DNA from: Fasciolopsis buskii
Taxonomy: Eukaryota > Platyhelminthes > Trematoda > Plagiorchiida > Fasciolidae
Assembly: GCA_008360955.1 (NCBI GenBank)
Contig: LUCM01009066.1
Location: forward strand, 207,277 to 271,276
Reading direction: 5' to 3'
Length of the DNA: 64,000 nt
In this document: positions 35,026 to 47,811 of the stretch, one piece after another
Position numbering within the stretch: the stretch's first letter is position 1
Layout: each line of letters opens with the position of its first letter
Program-made: the position numbers and the translations under genes
Notes under the pieces: generated by a model
Told to the model about the DNA's origin: nothing
Database searches by the model: none
Seen by the model: the letters and a program-made list of their open reading frames with translations, nothing else

Positions 35026-37868
35026 ATAAGGAACGGCTGCCACGTCCTCAAACCAGAGCAAGTTCTGACTACGTGGCCTCGCCATTTCTTCTGGGCCAGC
35101 TCGTGACGTGTCATTATGCTAGAGACTGAAATTTCATGGGCCCATTTTTACGTTCGTATAAGTAAAGGGGGTTCCGTCCATCCTAAGTGCCTTACGCCGT
35201 ATGCAGCTGGATGTCTACTTCACCCGAATTAGTGCTACAGGGGGTAAATGACAAGCTCCTTGTATTGTTCTTAGGTTCTTCATGTTAAAAATGCCTTCGA
35301 CTACCGTGGGAAATGGGGAGCATGTTTTATTCAATGCAATATCTCTTTCGGAAGATAAATTACCATGAACGTTTTTGTTTTTCGCTGCGAGGTAGGATCT
35401 ATCTTATTAGTAAGCACCACTTGACATTCGGTACCCGCCAGTATATTTTTTAGTCCCTATATTTATCCCGGCAGCAATACGCGGCTGCACAGTCAACGTA
35501 CTCAGTTAAATAGCCCTCCAGTCAGACCGGACATATCCAACAGTATAAAAGTAATCAATGCCCTATACAAACGCGTTCCTGGGGCTTGGGTGCTTGCATC
35601 CAGTTGTCTGGCAGCCACCCAAGAAATCTATCTGAGCAAGGGAGTTTGGCATCAACATCGATTTCCCTGGTATAGAGTTTACTTTTGATTGTAATCAATT
35701 TAGTCTTACCAATAGTCCCTTGGCACCCATTTCCTTCTTCAGAGTTTCCAAAATATCATTAAATAACGGCAATATAGCAGAGTGGAGTGCATCTCGGTTT
35801 ATAATCTGTTATGGCAGGGTGACTTGTAAATATATCAGTTAGTATTTGTTCAACTGGACTTCTAATATCTGAGTAGTCTGTTTGTCCGCACTTTTTTCCA
35901 TTGACGCTGAACTATGTATCAAGAACACAATCAACTTTCACGTATAACTTTTAGCGCACCGTCAGTGGTAAATAAATTTCAGTCCCTTGGCAGCCATTTC
36001 TGTCGCCGGACGTTTCGGATTGACCTATTTGCAAAAGGCCTCAAAATTTGGGATTATAGCATGATACAAACTAGATTTAGAACTATCATATTTAGTCTAC
36101 CCACTTTTAGTTGGATTTCAGCCAAAGCGAGGATCAACTCCGAAATTCCTAGTCGAAGCCAGTTATTTTCTCTACTTTGTTTTTCTTTGGCAAAAAGCTC
36201 GCATCCTTCATTCGACTTTCAGTATTCCTCCCAAAACGGAAGGTATAGGAGAGCAGCTCAAGAGGGGTTTATAACCATCCAAGACCGACTTACCGTCTAT
36301 AAGACATTGGAAAGAAAAGCAGAAAGATAATTTTGACGAAGGCAAATTCATCAAAACTGAAAGTCAACAGGGGAATGTGAAGTTACGCTTATCGCAGTAG
36401 CCACGTGATGCTATTTTTGTCCTAAGCGGATTGCCGAGAAATTCCTTTTGATCCAATCATCCCATCGCCTGACTAACCTCCTTGTATCCAATAAGCACCC
36501 TAAGTGACTTTGTCCGCTTTCTTCAACAAACGTAAAGGACGTAAAAATCCTTGTCAGCTAGCTACCCAACTAAGGTTTGGTGCCGTACGTAACGAGTTTC
36601 TACTTGTGATCTCCCTAGATAGTGACACGTTATCGTGGTGGATACAAAGAGCCCAGTTTCTCCTGTTTCTGGTATTTTCATGTTTGGCAGAAATATTGGG
36701 TCATATATGACAGCTAAATTGTCAGATGCCACCCACATTGGACTCCTTGTCATTGAAGTGAACCCTCGTCCCCTTCCCAACAAAGTAAACCATTACGAAG
36801 GTGTAATTATCATATGAGCTGCATCAACTCGTAATGTGTTTGGGCTGCATCAAATCCTAATGAATAAGCTAAATGAAAGGTATAACGAGTAAGGAAAAAC
36901 GTTCCTCAGTTTCTGATGAATGTGCCTTTACTATTCATAACCTATCCAACGTGTTTAGGGCTTGTGTTTATGAAGCGTGATGTATTAAGTTTACTCTCGC
37001 AATGGTTTTATGCTGCTTTTCGGAGTCACATATGATTTTGGCGGAGTTATGACTATAAAAGTGCTGTTAGGTCTGAATCAAGCCATCTTGGGAACTGGGA
37101 ACAAAATTCGATTGATTTGGTACTGCTGAACTAACACAATGTCGTCTCGAAGAACAACTTTGGGATTTTGGCAATGATCCGGTGAATGGCATGACTTGAA
37201 GAAGACGGCATGACGAATACCGCCAACGCACACTTCCGGGAATATGTGTTGGATTCTAACTGCGTTCCAGATTGCTGCCTATAAGCAAACAGAAATTCTA
37301 GACACTTAAATATTGGAAACACTCATTTAGTCTTATGCTTCCATTAGCTTGAAATCAGCCATCGACTTTTCCCAGGTGGGAAAAAAGGTTTTGGAATCTT
37401 ATGTCAGCAGTTTTTTGGTTTCTTGGCATTTACAAACCTTCGTTTTAATAAAAAAAGTGGCATGGCGGGAAATTTGAAGCGATTTAGTCACCTTGCGATG
37501 CGCTTCGTAAAGACATGGAGTGGCCAATTTGCATTTGTTTCTTATTCATGTGAAACGTTTTAGGCCTATTCGGTATGCCGTCGGCCGAACTTCACTCTTG
37601 TCTTCTTCACAGCTTGACTGTCATAGGAAAGATGATCGAAAATGGTCCAATAGGTTGCATGCATTCGTGGTTGTCGTTATCATGAACAAATCTTTGACCG
37701 GATTTCAAAGACACAAAAGTAGAAGAAATTCCGTGACACAAAGGGAATCCGATCACTATTCTAGATACACAGAATACACTAGTCTAAGGGAAAAATCTAA
37801 AGCTAGTATGTGGCAAGTTTCGTTATTCATATATTACTTGTCAACATTAATGAAAAAATTTGACTCAT
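35026..37868. other. Unassigned DNA
   Basis: No recognised gene or element. A 138-codon frame at 35914-36330 has random-looking composition and no splice support. The frame at 36635-36817 (product containing GIFMFGRNIGSYMTAKLSD) is more coding-like, with about 30 per cent G in first position, but overlaps other frames and cannot be placed in a gene model. Confidence 0.4.
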
Positions 37869-38114
37869 ATGAGTCCCACCTTTCCGATCTTTGACGGTTA
37901 TGAAGGTCATAATGGAGAAGCACCTGCTTTGGTTACAATATCGTTCAGGGTAGCAGAAAAGGGAACATCTGAATTATTTGGCAAAGCGGAGGCAACGAAG
38001 ATGACAACGAATGTAATTAAATACATCGACTTTGAGGTTGAAACTAATAAGAATTCCGTAGGTCACCGAATTGTCGGAGGCACCATTACGGAAGAACTGC
38101 GGTGGAAAGCCGTT
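37869..38114 (+). CDS. Strong coding-like segment ending at a consensus donor
   Basis: From ATG at 37869 there are 82 codons to a near-perfect donor (GCCGTT|gtaagttg). About 40 per cent of codons start with G, and in the 3' two-thirds nearly 80 per cent start with a purine while positions two and three show no such excess. This is the clearest coding periodicity in the window. The product is charged (VAEKGTSELFGKAEATKM, then YIDFEVETNKNS). Near its end it reads GHRIVGGTITEELRWKAV, which resembles the activation site of chymotrypsin-family proteases (R-IVGG with W about eight residues on). No catalytic His, Asp or Ser segment was found downstream. An alternative acceptor (tatcgttcag) would start the exon at 37949. 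It ends in phase 0. Confidence 0.4.
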
Positions 38115-38941
38115 GTAAGTTGTCATTCAAATAGGCAATATACCTTCTGAAATTTGTGTGGTAAATTTATTTTCAACTCAAGGGATCAAAGGTACTGCTC
38201 TTTGCCATTGTCGATAGAAAACGAATTAAGATGGCCAGAAACGAGATAGCGGAAAGTAGGTGCGCGACTAGCTCCATTCGTCGACGGACTATTCACTGAA
38301 CAGGTTCGGCTGCGTTTATTTTAATTGTTTAGGTCATTTGCCATTGTACTCCAGACTGTTGGTACTAACTTTTACTATAGACCACCTTCAGGTGACTTAT
38401 GCCAAGCTATTTAATTCCTACTATCTAGATAGGTCTCAATGAAACATTTTACTTTCGAATGAGAAAGCAATACTTGATAGGTAAATAAGAAAAACCATTT
38501 GATTTGAACATAGAAGCCAATTGTAACGTCCGCATAATGATAAAAGTGTCAGCGGATCGTTGATGCAATCACAGATCGGATCTCTAGTACGACATTTCCC
38601 GGTGGCATTTCAGTTTTCACCATTTTTGCTGTCTTGTTGTTTTCAATGGAAAAAATTTTCAAAGCATCAAAGAAGACTGGAGCGAACAAACAACGAAACG
38701 GTGATTCCGTTCACCCGATTGCACAAGATAACCATACAATCTGATTCATGTGCATTATATGGTTTTCCAGCTTTTCATTCCCGCTCGAGAGATAAACCAA
38801 AGCGACAGCAACGGACAATCTCCGAAGATGGACGAAGTGTCTGTCTATCAAGTCTATCAATTCTTACTGAACCCGTCTATTGACGTCAGTTTTTTCGAAA
38901 TACATCGTTCGTAATTATCCAGAAACTGAACACATTTATTT

Positions 38942-38952
38942 CCCCCCCCCCC
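38942..38952. repeat. Poly-C tract (11 bases)
   Basis: A run of C interrupts otherwise ordinary sequence. A similar run of ten occurs at 43784-43793. Such runs are simple repeats, or sometimes assembly-sensitive sites. Confidence 0.8.
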
Positions 38953-39075
38953 GCAAATATGCATTTGACGAGTTCGTCGGAGGTAAAATCTAATTTGAAT
39001 TCACAGGCAGCTATCTGAGTTCTACGGGAAAAGACGTGGGAACACTGCGGTGGGTCTGGACCTCACTCCGGCCGA

Positions 39076-39366
39076 ATGCGCAAAACAAATTTAGCACAAA
39101 ATTTTTCCCATGATCCTTGGGTGACGAGTAGTGTACGTCAAATTAAGTCGAATTTCAAGGATTCTAATGTTGTGTTTGACCTTAGCGATGCATCGTCAAA
39201 TGTCATCGTGGTTCCGGTTGCTGTTGTGTATGATGGTATCTTCAGACATGATAGATTAATTATTTTGGAGAAAATAATAACAAGATTGATGCTCTTTTTT
39301 GAGGGAACACAGGATTCAGGATATATAGAAAAGACTGAATTCTTTGGTCGGGAGCATGTGGGTTGA
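39076..39366 (+). CDS. Coding-like open frame, unknown product
   Basis: The frame has 96 codons from ATG to TGA with about 32 per cent G in first position. The product mixes a polar start, a valine-rich stretch (SSNVIVVPVAVVYDG) and an amphipathic part (RLIILEKIITRLMLFF). It lies about 1 kb downstream of the strong segment ending at 38114, on the same strand. Splice sites around it are weak, so whether it is an exon, a small gene or chance is unclear. No family is recognised. Confidence 0.28.
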   Translation: MRKTNLAQNFSHDPWVTSSVRQIKSNFKDSNVVFDLSDASSNVIVVPVAVVYDGIFRHDRLIILEKIITRLMLFFEGTQDSGYIEKTEFFGREHVG

Positions 39367-39689
39367 TGTTGGCAATATCTGGTGATTTACTACCAGTTAG
39401 GTGCAGGCGTGCCAGTTTCGGTCCGACAAATCGGTTGGAAAGGAGGTAATTAGAAGTAAGAAGAATAGTGAATACGTAATTATTTTTGTTAGGATTCTTT
39501 TTGGCTGTCTGTCCAGTGTATTTTCTCCATTATAGTCAGTGGTTCGTAAAGTGAACCATCTCATTCCGTTTATCCATCAATAATGATTAAATTTCACGAG
39601 ATCACGAAATTCCGAAATCCACGAAAAATAAGCTGAAATTCTGAAGACGCTGTCAGCAAACCTTCTTAGTTAAACTAGTAGAACACTAG

Positions 39690-39754
39690 GAAAGCGATGC
39701 CCGGTTTCTGATTTCCGTCAAAGACAAAACTTCTTTCGTTTCTGTTAAAATTTG
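39690..39754 (+). CDS. Candidate short internal exon
   Basis: An acceptor (gaacactag) and a strong donor (ATTTG|gtaaga) enclose 21 codons, phase 0 to phase 2. The product (ESDARFLISVKDKTSFVSVK...) looks protein-like, with one third of codons starting with G. Phase 0 agrees with the donor at 38114. An 18-base stretch at about 40303-40320 between an acceptor and a strong donor (GATG|gtaagt) could be a micro-exon of the same unit. Evidence is splice consensus only. Confidence 0.25.
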
Positions 39755-42700
39755 GTAAGATCTGCCAAGCTGTATTAGGGCTCATCTGCGAAACCAGTTG
39801 CTTTCTGAAAATGTAAGTGTTAGACACTCGCGAAAAAGTTATTGTGCTACTAGCTTATTGGTCACCTACAGGTGCGTAACACTAGCTGGCAGGGTGCTTC
39901 CACGAGTCACGTGGTGCCCAAGTATCAGTTTCCCGAAATCGAGAGTAAACAGAGTCAACGGAAATAATGGTGATAATTTTAAAGCCTTCCTTCAAATCTG
40001 CTTAAGTGGTGGGTTATCCGATCAATTATATGATCAGGGAATTCTGATAGATCAAACTGTTCCACTCAATGTTTAAACAACAGACACGGTGTTTTTTAAT
40101 CAGCAGTTCCTCCTGCTAGTAATAATGGGATAAGCCAGAAGAATGACTGCAATCTGATTTGCAATTATATGTTGCAATCTAACAACAGATTCACGAGCTC
40201 AGCAGATTACAGATCAAACTATTTTGTTTTTCCCGTTTAGGGAACCAAAACTACATATCACTTCTATGATTCTTGTCTCCTACTTTATTTGAATTGTAGC
40301 TCATTTTAATTATGATGGTAAGTTTACGAACCAGAAATTAATGTATAGATTCACCATACTGCAATGAGTGCATCATGCGGGTGTTATGCATCTGCGAATG
40401 CAGTTTGACAGTTTAATTTCAAAAATAACCCTTTATATGGGAACCGCAGTAAGATCAGTTTCCGCTCTTCGACCCTTATTCGGTTCTGTGTCCGACAGGA
40501 TTATCCTTATTCCCACTTGTATCATTCGCATTGCGTTAAAAACTTCGTGAAAGTTCGCTACTACAAGTTGGCTTTAAAAGCACCATCTTCACCAGCAGAG
40601 ATCAGGTTTCCAGTTAATTTCCAGTCAATAGTACATTTTAGACTTCGTTTGACCTGCAGACATCCATTCTGCAGTACCAGTGTGTCACCACGTTTTCAGA
40701 AAAAAAAACCACCAAATAATTTTTCTCTGATACCAGAAATCGCATACAGAAACATCAAGACAAAAAACTGCGATATCCTTCCGTGAGATCTGGAAATTTC
40801 GTCCCATGGAAAGGACACATGGCATATGACATTGTAACATGAACAGAAACTAAATGGTACATCAAATTAGTGGTTTACGAATTGACACACCGTACACAAC
40901 ATGCAGTAGGATCCATTCCAGTTAGTTTTGCCTCCCAATCTCATTAACACCTCAGGTGAATAAAATTACACGTTTGGAAGTTGTTTGAATTTTTGGGAGG
41001 TTTGTCAGATTTTTGGGTGCACACCAGGTTGATGGCTCTTAAAAGTGGTAAGCTTTTATAAATGTGCGGACAAAATGATGCAGGAATTGTATCAAAAACT
41101 TGATGCGCCATGTGTTGTTTTTTATTTTGAATGGGATTGCGTTAGTAACACACTCCGTGGTTGTTCTAATTACATCCACTAACTACAGGATGTCACTATC
41201 CTTGTAATTTACCGTAAATAAATATTTTACCTATGCTGCCTTTACTTACTCATGAGTAGCTACATTACACCGCAAACTACGCAAGTTAACCCATTTGGAT
41301 CGGCCGCTTTTAGTGAGTGAGGTTCGTTTTCCGGCACTTCAGTAGTGATTCACTTTTATTTTGTACTCCCTGATCATTCCCGAGGAGCAAAAGAGAACTT
41401 TGAGTCAGATAAGAAGTGTAAAAGAATCAAAGAAACCTTATCAGTCGAACTTATGAAAAGTTTCCAAATGAAACATTGGGTTGCCTAAATGCAATTCATC
41501 GGAAGATGAACGTTTCGACACGATAATATTTCGGCTTACTCTTGTCAATCGCCCGTATAAAATTCTTAAATTTACGATCACCGGCTTGGTAACTTTTGTG
41601 AGTGGACGTTTGGTGAAAGTTACTCAGCTGTTAAGCTAAACTTACATCGAACGTAGATGAATCGGTTTGACCGGTGGGTTTAGAAAGCACTGAACTGGAT
41701 TGCGCAATCAAGCCATCATTGCGTCATCTAACGCGAAGAGCTTCGAGTTTTTGCTGCGCAACAACAGGACGAACGAAGAAACGGGATCGACTTCATGTTT
41801 TGCTGTTAGCATCCGCTCGTCGATAGATGACCTAGGACTAATGCCGAGATAAGAATCGATTGTGTCTTTCCTTGATGGTCGAATTTACTTGCCTATTTGC
41901 CTAACAGTTGAATGAGAGAAATTAGGTTACTGACATCGCGGATTGTGTATTTTCCTATAGAGGAAAGCGCGGATGGGCGAAATGCTTCATGCTAATTATA
42001 AATCCTAAAAATTATCCAAAAATTTAGTTTTTAAACACAAGACTCCCAAGTAAAAAGTCTCTAAATGGATTAGCCGATATAACACTAGTGGCTGAAACAT
42101 GTCAAGTGACAACGAACTGGGGCATACAGTGATGAGGGATAGACAATAGCAACAAATTTAGTAGACGGTTTAATGAAAGCTGATTAGCTAACGCCGCAGG
42201 AAGTTCGCGTTGAGTCAAACGCCTTTACACAGATATATTGATTGACAGAGCGTCACGAAAGCCCGCAATGCTAGACTACGGTCTCGCAAGACTGCTTGAC
42301 GAAGTCCACTAAGATCATTTCGTCATCAGATGTTTCTCGATCGACCACGAGAAGCGTCCTGGCTCCCTTTCCAGTCCGGACGTCTATTTCAGTGATCACC
42401 TAGTCACACATCTTCATTCACTAACCAAGACACCGATTAGACCTACTTATGTATGTTCCTGCATCTTGCAATAGCTCATCTTATCGAGAGACGTTAATAC
42501 CGGGAAACGCGGTCAAGTGGGCTTTGAGGTTTAGTCTCTTGATTAAATGCAAAATGTTCAGTTCAAATGAAAAGACTAAAACAAGTCAGTATATCCCGTA
42601 ATTCGTTTCGCGTATCCGTTTTATCCCACGACGTCCAATTATTTCCCTGCATGTCACAAACTTACGGGTTCTTTATTTGAAGTTCACGATAGTAAGCAAC

Positions 42701-45700
42701 AAGGAAAATACAAGTGACCAATTCATGTGAAGAACGATGTTGTTATACCGGATGCGTATTCCATTTGCTTAGTCACGGAGCGTATTGGAAATGTCATTAA
42801 GTCCAACGGTAATACAGCATCACGCTCTCATACTGGATGAAAATGCTTCTGTTTTAGCCAGTTGGGCAAAACTGCTGGGGTGTTCGTACAAGGCGGGAAT
42901 ATTGAGCTCTGCGTGCGGTTATGATGCCGTGATCCGTGCAGTGTATCAGTAAACGAACCGAAACACCTAAAGTACCGATAGTATTTCGTACCACAGGCTT
43001 GCTGATTACAACACCGAACATTAAGATACAGAAAGTCACTCAAACAGTCGTCAGTGCATGGTCTTGCGTGTGTGAATTTACTCGAATTTTGATAGCGCCC
43101 GTTAGGCCAGCTAGTCATAAAATTTTCCCCACCATCACACAATTCCAACTGTGCATTTTCTTTTATAATTTCGGACTATTCCGTCCCCGGTTTTCCAACT
43201 TTGCACCGATTTGCACCCGGGCAACGACAGTTATCATGCACACAAATTCAGTTAAACCGAGCTCTTTCCTCTTACTGTCCATATCGGAAAGGCTTGTGTA
43301 AAATGACGTTTTCTGGAAAGTTCACCGAGCGCAACAGCTAGCACTGCAAGAAACATCATGAGCAGTACTTTAGTAATCTGCCTATTATTATAAATATAAA
43401 TTGAAATTTTCAACACATTCATATCAGTCCAAGGCAACAAAACTGAAAGTTATGAAATATACAAGATCAAGGGACTGCAAAAAGCCACGTTTTTTTCTTT
43501 CCAATTCCGTTTTTCGAATGCGATTGCACACTGAGTTTAACTCTCGCTAAAACAGTGAACAAAATCAATAAACAGAAGTCGGGTGAAATTTGGCTTGTCA
43601 CTTCTCTGAAAAGCTGGCCAACTTGCAAGCTGTTAATGATTCGTGAAGAAGTCTAGTTTAATTAAACCTATCTTCAACATGGCAGATTCTGAACTGAGTT
43701 TATTGCGAACGCCCAATCAAAAGAACGAATAAAATTCTAATAAAACGATAAATTTCGTGCCATTCAGAATATTCCCTCCCTCACCCCCCCCCCACCGAAA
43801 AGAAAGAAAAAAATTTATAAACTAGATTGAGAAATAAGCTGGAGTAGAGGTGAACCGTGACGGACGACCATAGGAAAAATAATCGTTTAAAACTGTTGGT
43901 GAGTTATTTTCCAAAATGTGCTTTTAGACGGTTAGCTCGTCAAAACTATCGGATTCAGGAATAGATTTATATTTATAGAATAGTCTTGGATTGATATTCA
44001 AACTACGCCGAATAGCATGCCTTCTTTGGGTAGCAAACAGGTTATCTCCATAAATAATCCCTGAAGCGAAAACATTCGGTCGAGTAGCATGGTCACTTTG
44101 TCCGCCCGACCAATAACTATCACGCCGTCTGCCATTCCCACGTGGGGTCAAACGATCGCCTACATGTCAGTGGTGATAACCTTTGAGAGGCATAAAAACG
44201 GACAGTTTTGTCGTTAGTTTCAACCGATTGGTGAACCATGTATTACATCTGTCTCATCAATATTCTGAAACCAGAGAAGCCATTTACACTTGCCCTATTG
44301 CGTCCTTTCTTCTTTTTCCAAATGGACAGAAGACTATTTTCGTGACATTGTGGCCAGATCCCCCTACAAGCCACGCACTTTTTCATTATGTCACCTAGTA
44401 AACGGATTGTAGGAAAAATATTAATATAAAATGGATCTCAATAGTAAAAATAATTGGAATTTGGAGTTTTCGAATTTACTTCACACTTCTGTTCCACAAG
44501 TTCGCTATCCATGGCCACTTATAATGAACTTTGTCACCATATGGCACATTCCGTGTGAGATCGAGATCATAATCAAAATCAGTCACGAATTCACCTTCCT
44601 ACTTTATTTTGGTCATTTAAGTGTGTACATGTGTACCACGGTAATTCCGTCATAAATATGAACAGCTGGTCAAATCTGAACTGCGTACAGACCCATTTAG
44701 AACAAACGCACATCGTCCGGGTGCGATCGCAAGAGCTTTTCATATTGTGGCGTCAAGTTTTATTCCCACTTGCGCATATTTTGGTACGTACTGACTTCGA
44801 AAAGTGCATGTTGGGGTTTTTCAATCGTTTCCGTTCGACTGTGCACAAATGAGGCTGAGAAATCTGGGTTTTGTTCCCCGCAACCCGTATTCGCAACATG
44901 TTTACGTACTTTAAGACGCGACAAGATTGAAAACCGGAATGTTTGGGGCGACCGGGGCTACTTTCGTTATCCGAATTCAACTCTACGGTCACACACAAAC
45001 TGGCCAGTCACAAAAGTCTTTCGGTGGCAAACTGACGTGGGATGAAATCCGCGTAGCAGTCTACGAACAGAGCGAATTTCGGATTAAACGAATCAAGCCT
45101 CTCCTTTCGGAAACATGACTAAAGGTTCTTTATCAAGACTGAATTCTAGGTATGATTTGTGGTTACCGTAACTGAACTAAAATTGTTAGACTTAGAAATT
45201 GGGTCCCGTTATCAGACTAAGCCATTGATTTCCTTTTGAACTTAACTACTTAGTAATTTATTGTCAAATTGCCAGCATTGAGTAGAATTCGAGTTCCTTA
45301 ATCCTTTGTAAACATTGGTCCAATTTGAGCTGCAAAGGTGAGAGACGAATGGAGCAAATGAGCTTTAGTTATTTCATTTTTCAATTAGTCTAACTTACTC
45401 ATGGCAAGGACGACAACTGTAGATGAAAAGTAGTGCAATGTTAACAATATAGTCCCCCCAAACATTGTTTCGGTCACAAAGATAATGCCAACACGACCAG
45501 CTGGAGAGTTTCCAATCGCGGATCAAGCACTGAAGTAGTAAAATTTGTGGTTCTGTACAGCCGAACAAGTAGAATACCAGAGGTGTCATTCCACAACCGC
45601 GCCAACAGAACTCCCTCGAGCACTTCAATTTTGGCTTTTATTAACAGGCTGGCTTATTCACTTGTCTGTTTTGTAATTAGAAAGGGAAGAGATTTTTTCA

Positions 45701-47811
45701 CCGAAGATTCAGTGACATGCTATGCTCCCATATTCAGAATGAGACAATTACCAATCGGATTCTTTTCGACTTCTTGAACAGACTGGGCTTTTATATGCAA
45801 ACATAGAAAGGTTTCTCGCGGTTACAGATAACGCCTATCCAGTGAAAAGGAATTAAAAAGCAACCATTCACTGGCATAGATCACAACGTCCGTGAAAGCG
45901 CACTTAGGAATGAGAGCATAAGCCGCATTACAGAAAGCACTAGTGATCGTACCCATAAAACACTCGTTCGTTTCGGCAAAACCTAAGAATCACTCACATA
46001 AGACCAACTTAGTGAATTTCATGCAACTCACAGATGAATCCATCTAACATTTTCTTTCAGTCTTTTTTTAATTTTTAAAAATCTTCGTGTTTAAAACTGT
46101 TTGCCTATAAAATAAGTAGGCAGTCTTTTGTCTTCTAGGTTTCACCAGAAAAAGGTCAGTCCGATTTTAGTATAATGGAATAACACCATTTTGAAAAGTC
46201 ACCGCCGTTTTGTTTCATTTTGGTACATCCGATAGTCGGGCATGCTGCGCACAGAGAAAGCAAATAATCTTCACACTAGAATCTCATTTGATTCGTTAGG
46301 AGCGTGAATGGATGATAAGTTTATTTAAGAATCACACGGTGATTCGTCGGAGGATTTTCGTCTGCCACGCAAGGCTAACCTTCAGAAAAGGGACATAAGG
46401 CCGGAAAGTATTGATTTTTCTCCTCAGTAGTATGTTTTGCATATGTCGTGTGCTTCCGAGGAAATTTTGTTCATCCATCCATATGCGAAACATACTAATG
46501 AGAACAAATAATCTTCATTTTCGGAGTTGATTCGCCTAGAAATACGAGCGAGAGAAATAAGGTAGCCCTGGACTATTCCACCAATGAATGAATCAACAAC
46601 CTAGTAAACGAGCGAACTTTGTTCACGTTCGATAGACCAGACGAGCAACTCCGTATAGACATTATGCTAACCAAGAGTAGCGAATGTGCAGGTGTTTAAC
46701 TGAGGTTGACAGACATGCCGCAACCAAACTGGTTCTTTTACACAGATAATAATTCGGTATCTTGGACGTGAACGACTGCAAAAGAAAAAAGTTCAGATGA
46801 ATCGATGGTTATGAGTCGAACTGGTGGAACTGAGTCAGGATCGTAAACACAGATCACATAATATCCACTTGTTACGAGGATGGCAACGACTTAATTATAC
46901 TTCGTCGTCTAAACCCCCTCCAGCCATAATAGTGGGAGTCACACATATTCGAGCTTTTCAAGTGACAGGGAGTGAAATCTGATTTTTGACTATCTTGACC
47001 GAATTGATAGCTGGGACACGGTTGCAGAGTCACTCTATGGATCGCGCATACCATTACTTTGCAAACTAACCATGAAGCACTATTGTGACAACTTGGACTG
47101 ATTTCTCGGTGAAAATTTGCTACACGGATTTACCAAAACAAACAAACAAACTGCTAACAGATAAACAAACGGGAATGGTTGAAATTATCCAATCTTTCGA
47201 CTTCCCACCGATGAATGATCTAGCATATCCTCCAACCTCAGACCTGAATGCGGAGAGGGGGGAATTCACAAAAATCCTTAATGATTAGCATTCGAAACAT
47301 TTCCAACGGTTTATCACCATGAAAAGGAGCACCCAATAGCAATTTGTCAATATTTCGGATATCACCTGATAAACTGTCACTGCCAAATAACCAGTCTATT
47401 TACAGTTTGTCTCGTATTCGATCAGTTTCTCGATCAATAGTCTTTCAGTTGTAGAAATAGCACCTCATAAATCAACTAATAAGCAAACGGTATTCTACTT
47501 GGACGTGAAGTAAAAGCCGAGACGTTCGAGTATCGTTCTGTTCCTGTAGATTCAAGGAAATCATTCCAATATCCACAGTTGCCCTTTTGGTCAAGTATAC
47601 AGTCGCTTTCCTCACTAGAATGAACGCTCTTCTTGCAGATAGCCAAAAAGCTTTTTATGTTTCATGTCGATCTTGATCGGTACATCCGATCAGGCAAAAG
47701 TCAGAATTCTCCTCAGGATTTATAGCCACAATAATCACCGGTACTTTACGCATTCCCGCGAGACAGATTTCCTTGCGAGGCTAAATCCGCCGTGCACAAA
47801 GCGCACTAGAT
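39755..47811. other. Unassigned DNA
   Basis: No recognisable protein gene or element is seen on either strand, apart from a membrane-like minus-strand segment listed at 45399-45500. Frames at 42828-43301 on both strands overlap each other and have no splice support. The tract around 43777-43795 is C-rich. The sequence just upstream of 47812 shows no reverse-transcriptase similarity, which marks the 5' truncation of the element that follows. Confidence 0.45.
45399..45500 (-). CDS. Candidate minus-strand exon with a hydrophobic segment
   Basis: Read on the minus strand, an acceptor (ggaaactctccag) and a strong donor (CATGA|gtaagt) enclose 33 codons, phase 1 at both ends. The product is hydrophobic (RVGIIFVTETMFGG, then ILLTLHYFSSTVVVLAM), consistent with one or two membrane-spanning helices. 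About 35 per cent of codons begin with G. No receptor or transporter family can be assigned. A second hydrophobic minus-strand frame lies at 54129-54488. Confidence 0.22.

Noticed and set aside
36915..36925. CTGATGA, the first core motif of a hammerhead ribozyme (as in some schistosome SINEs)
   Set aside because: The required GAAA core and flanking stems are absent here. The other CTGATG occurrences I noticed in the window also lack them.
38115..38300. Continuation of the IVGG segment into a trypsin-like CGG..TAAHC block (the read-through gives NLCGKFIFNS)
   Set aside because: A stop precedes it, the spacing is wrong and no convincing TAAHC follows. The similarity is too weak to call a protease.
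41640..42500. Possible LTR-retrotransposon integrase or polyprotein, suspected from local GC content
   Set aside because: No protease, RT, RNase H or integrase motif could be read in any frame.
42828..43301. Overlapping frames of over 100 codons on both strands
   Set aside because: Mutual shadows without codon bias or recognisable motifs.
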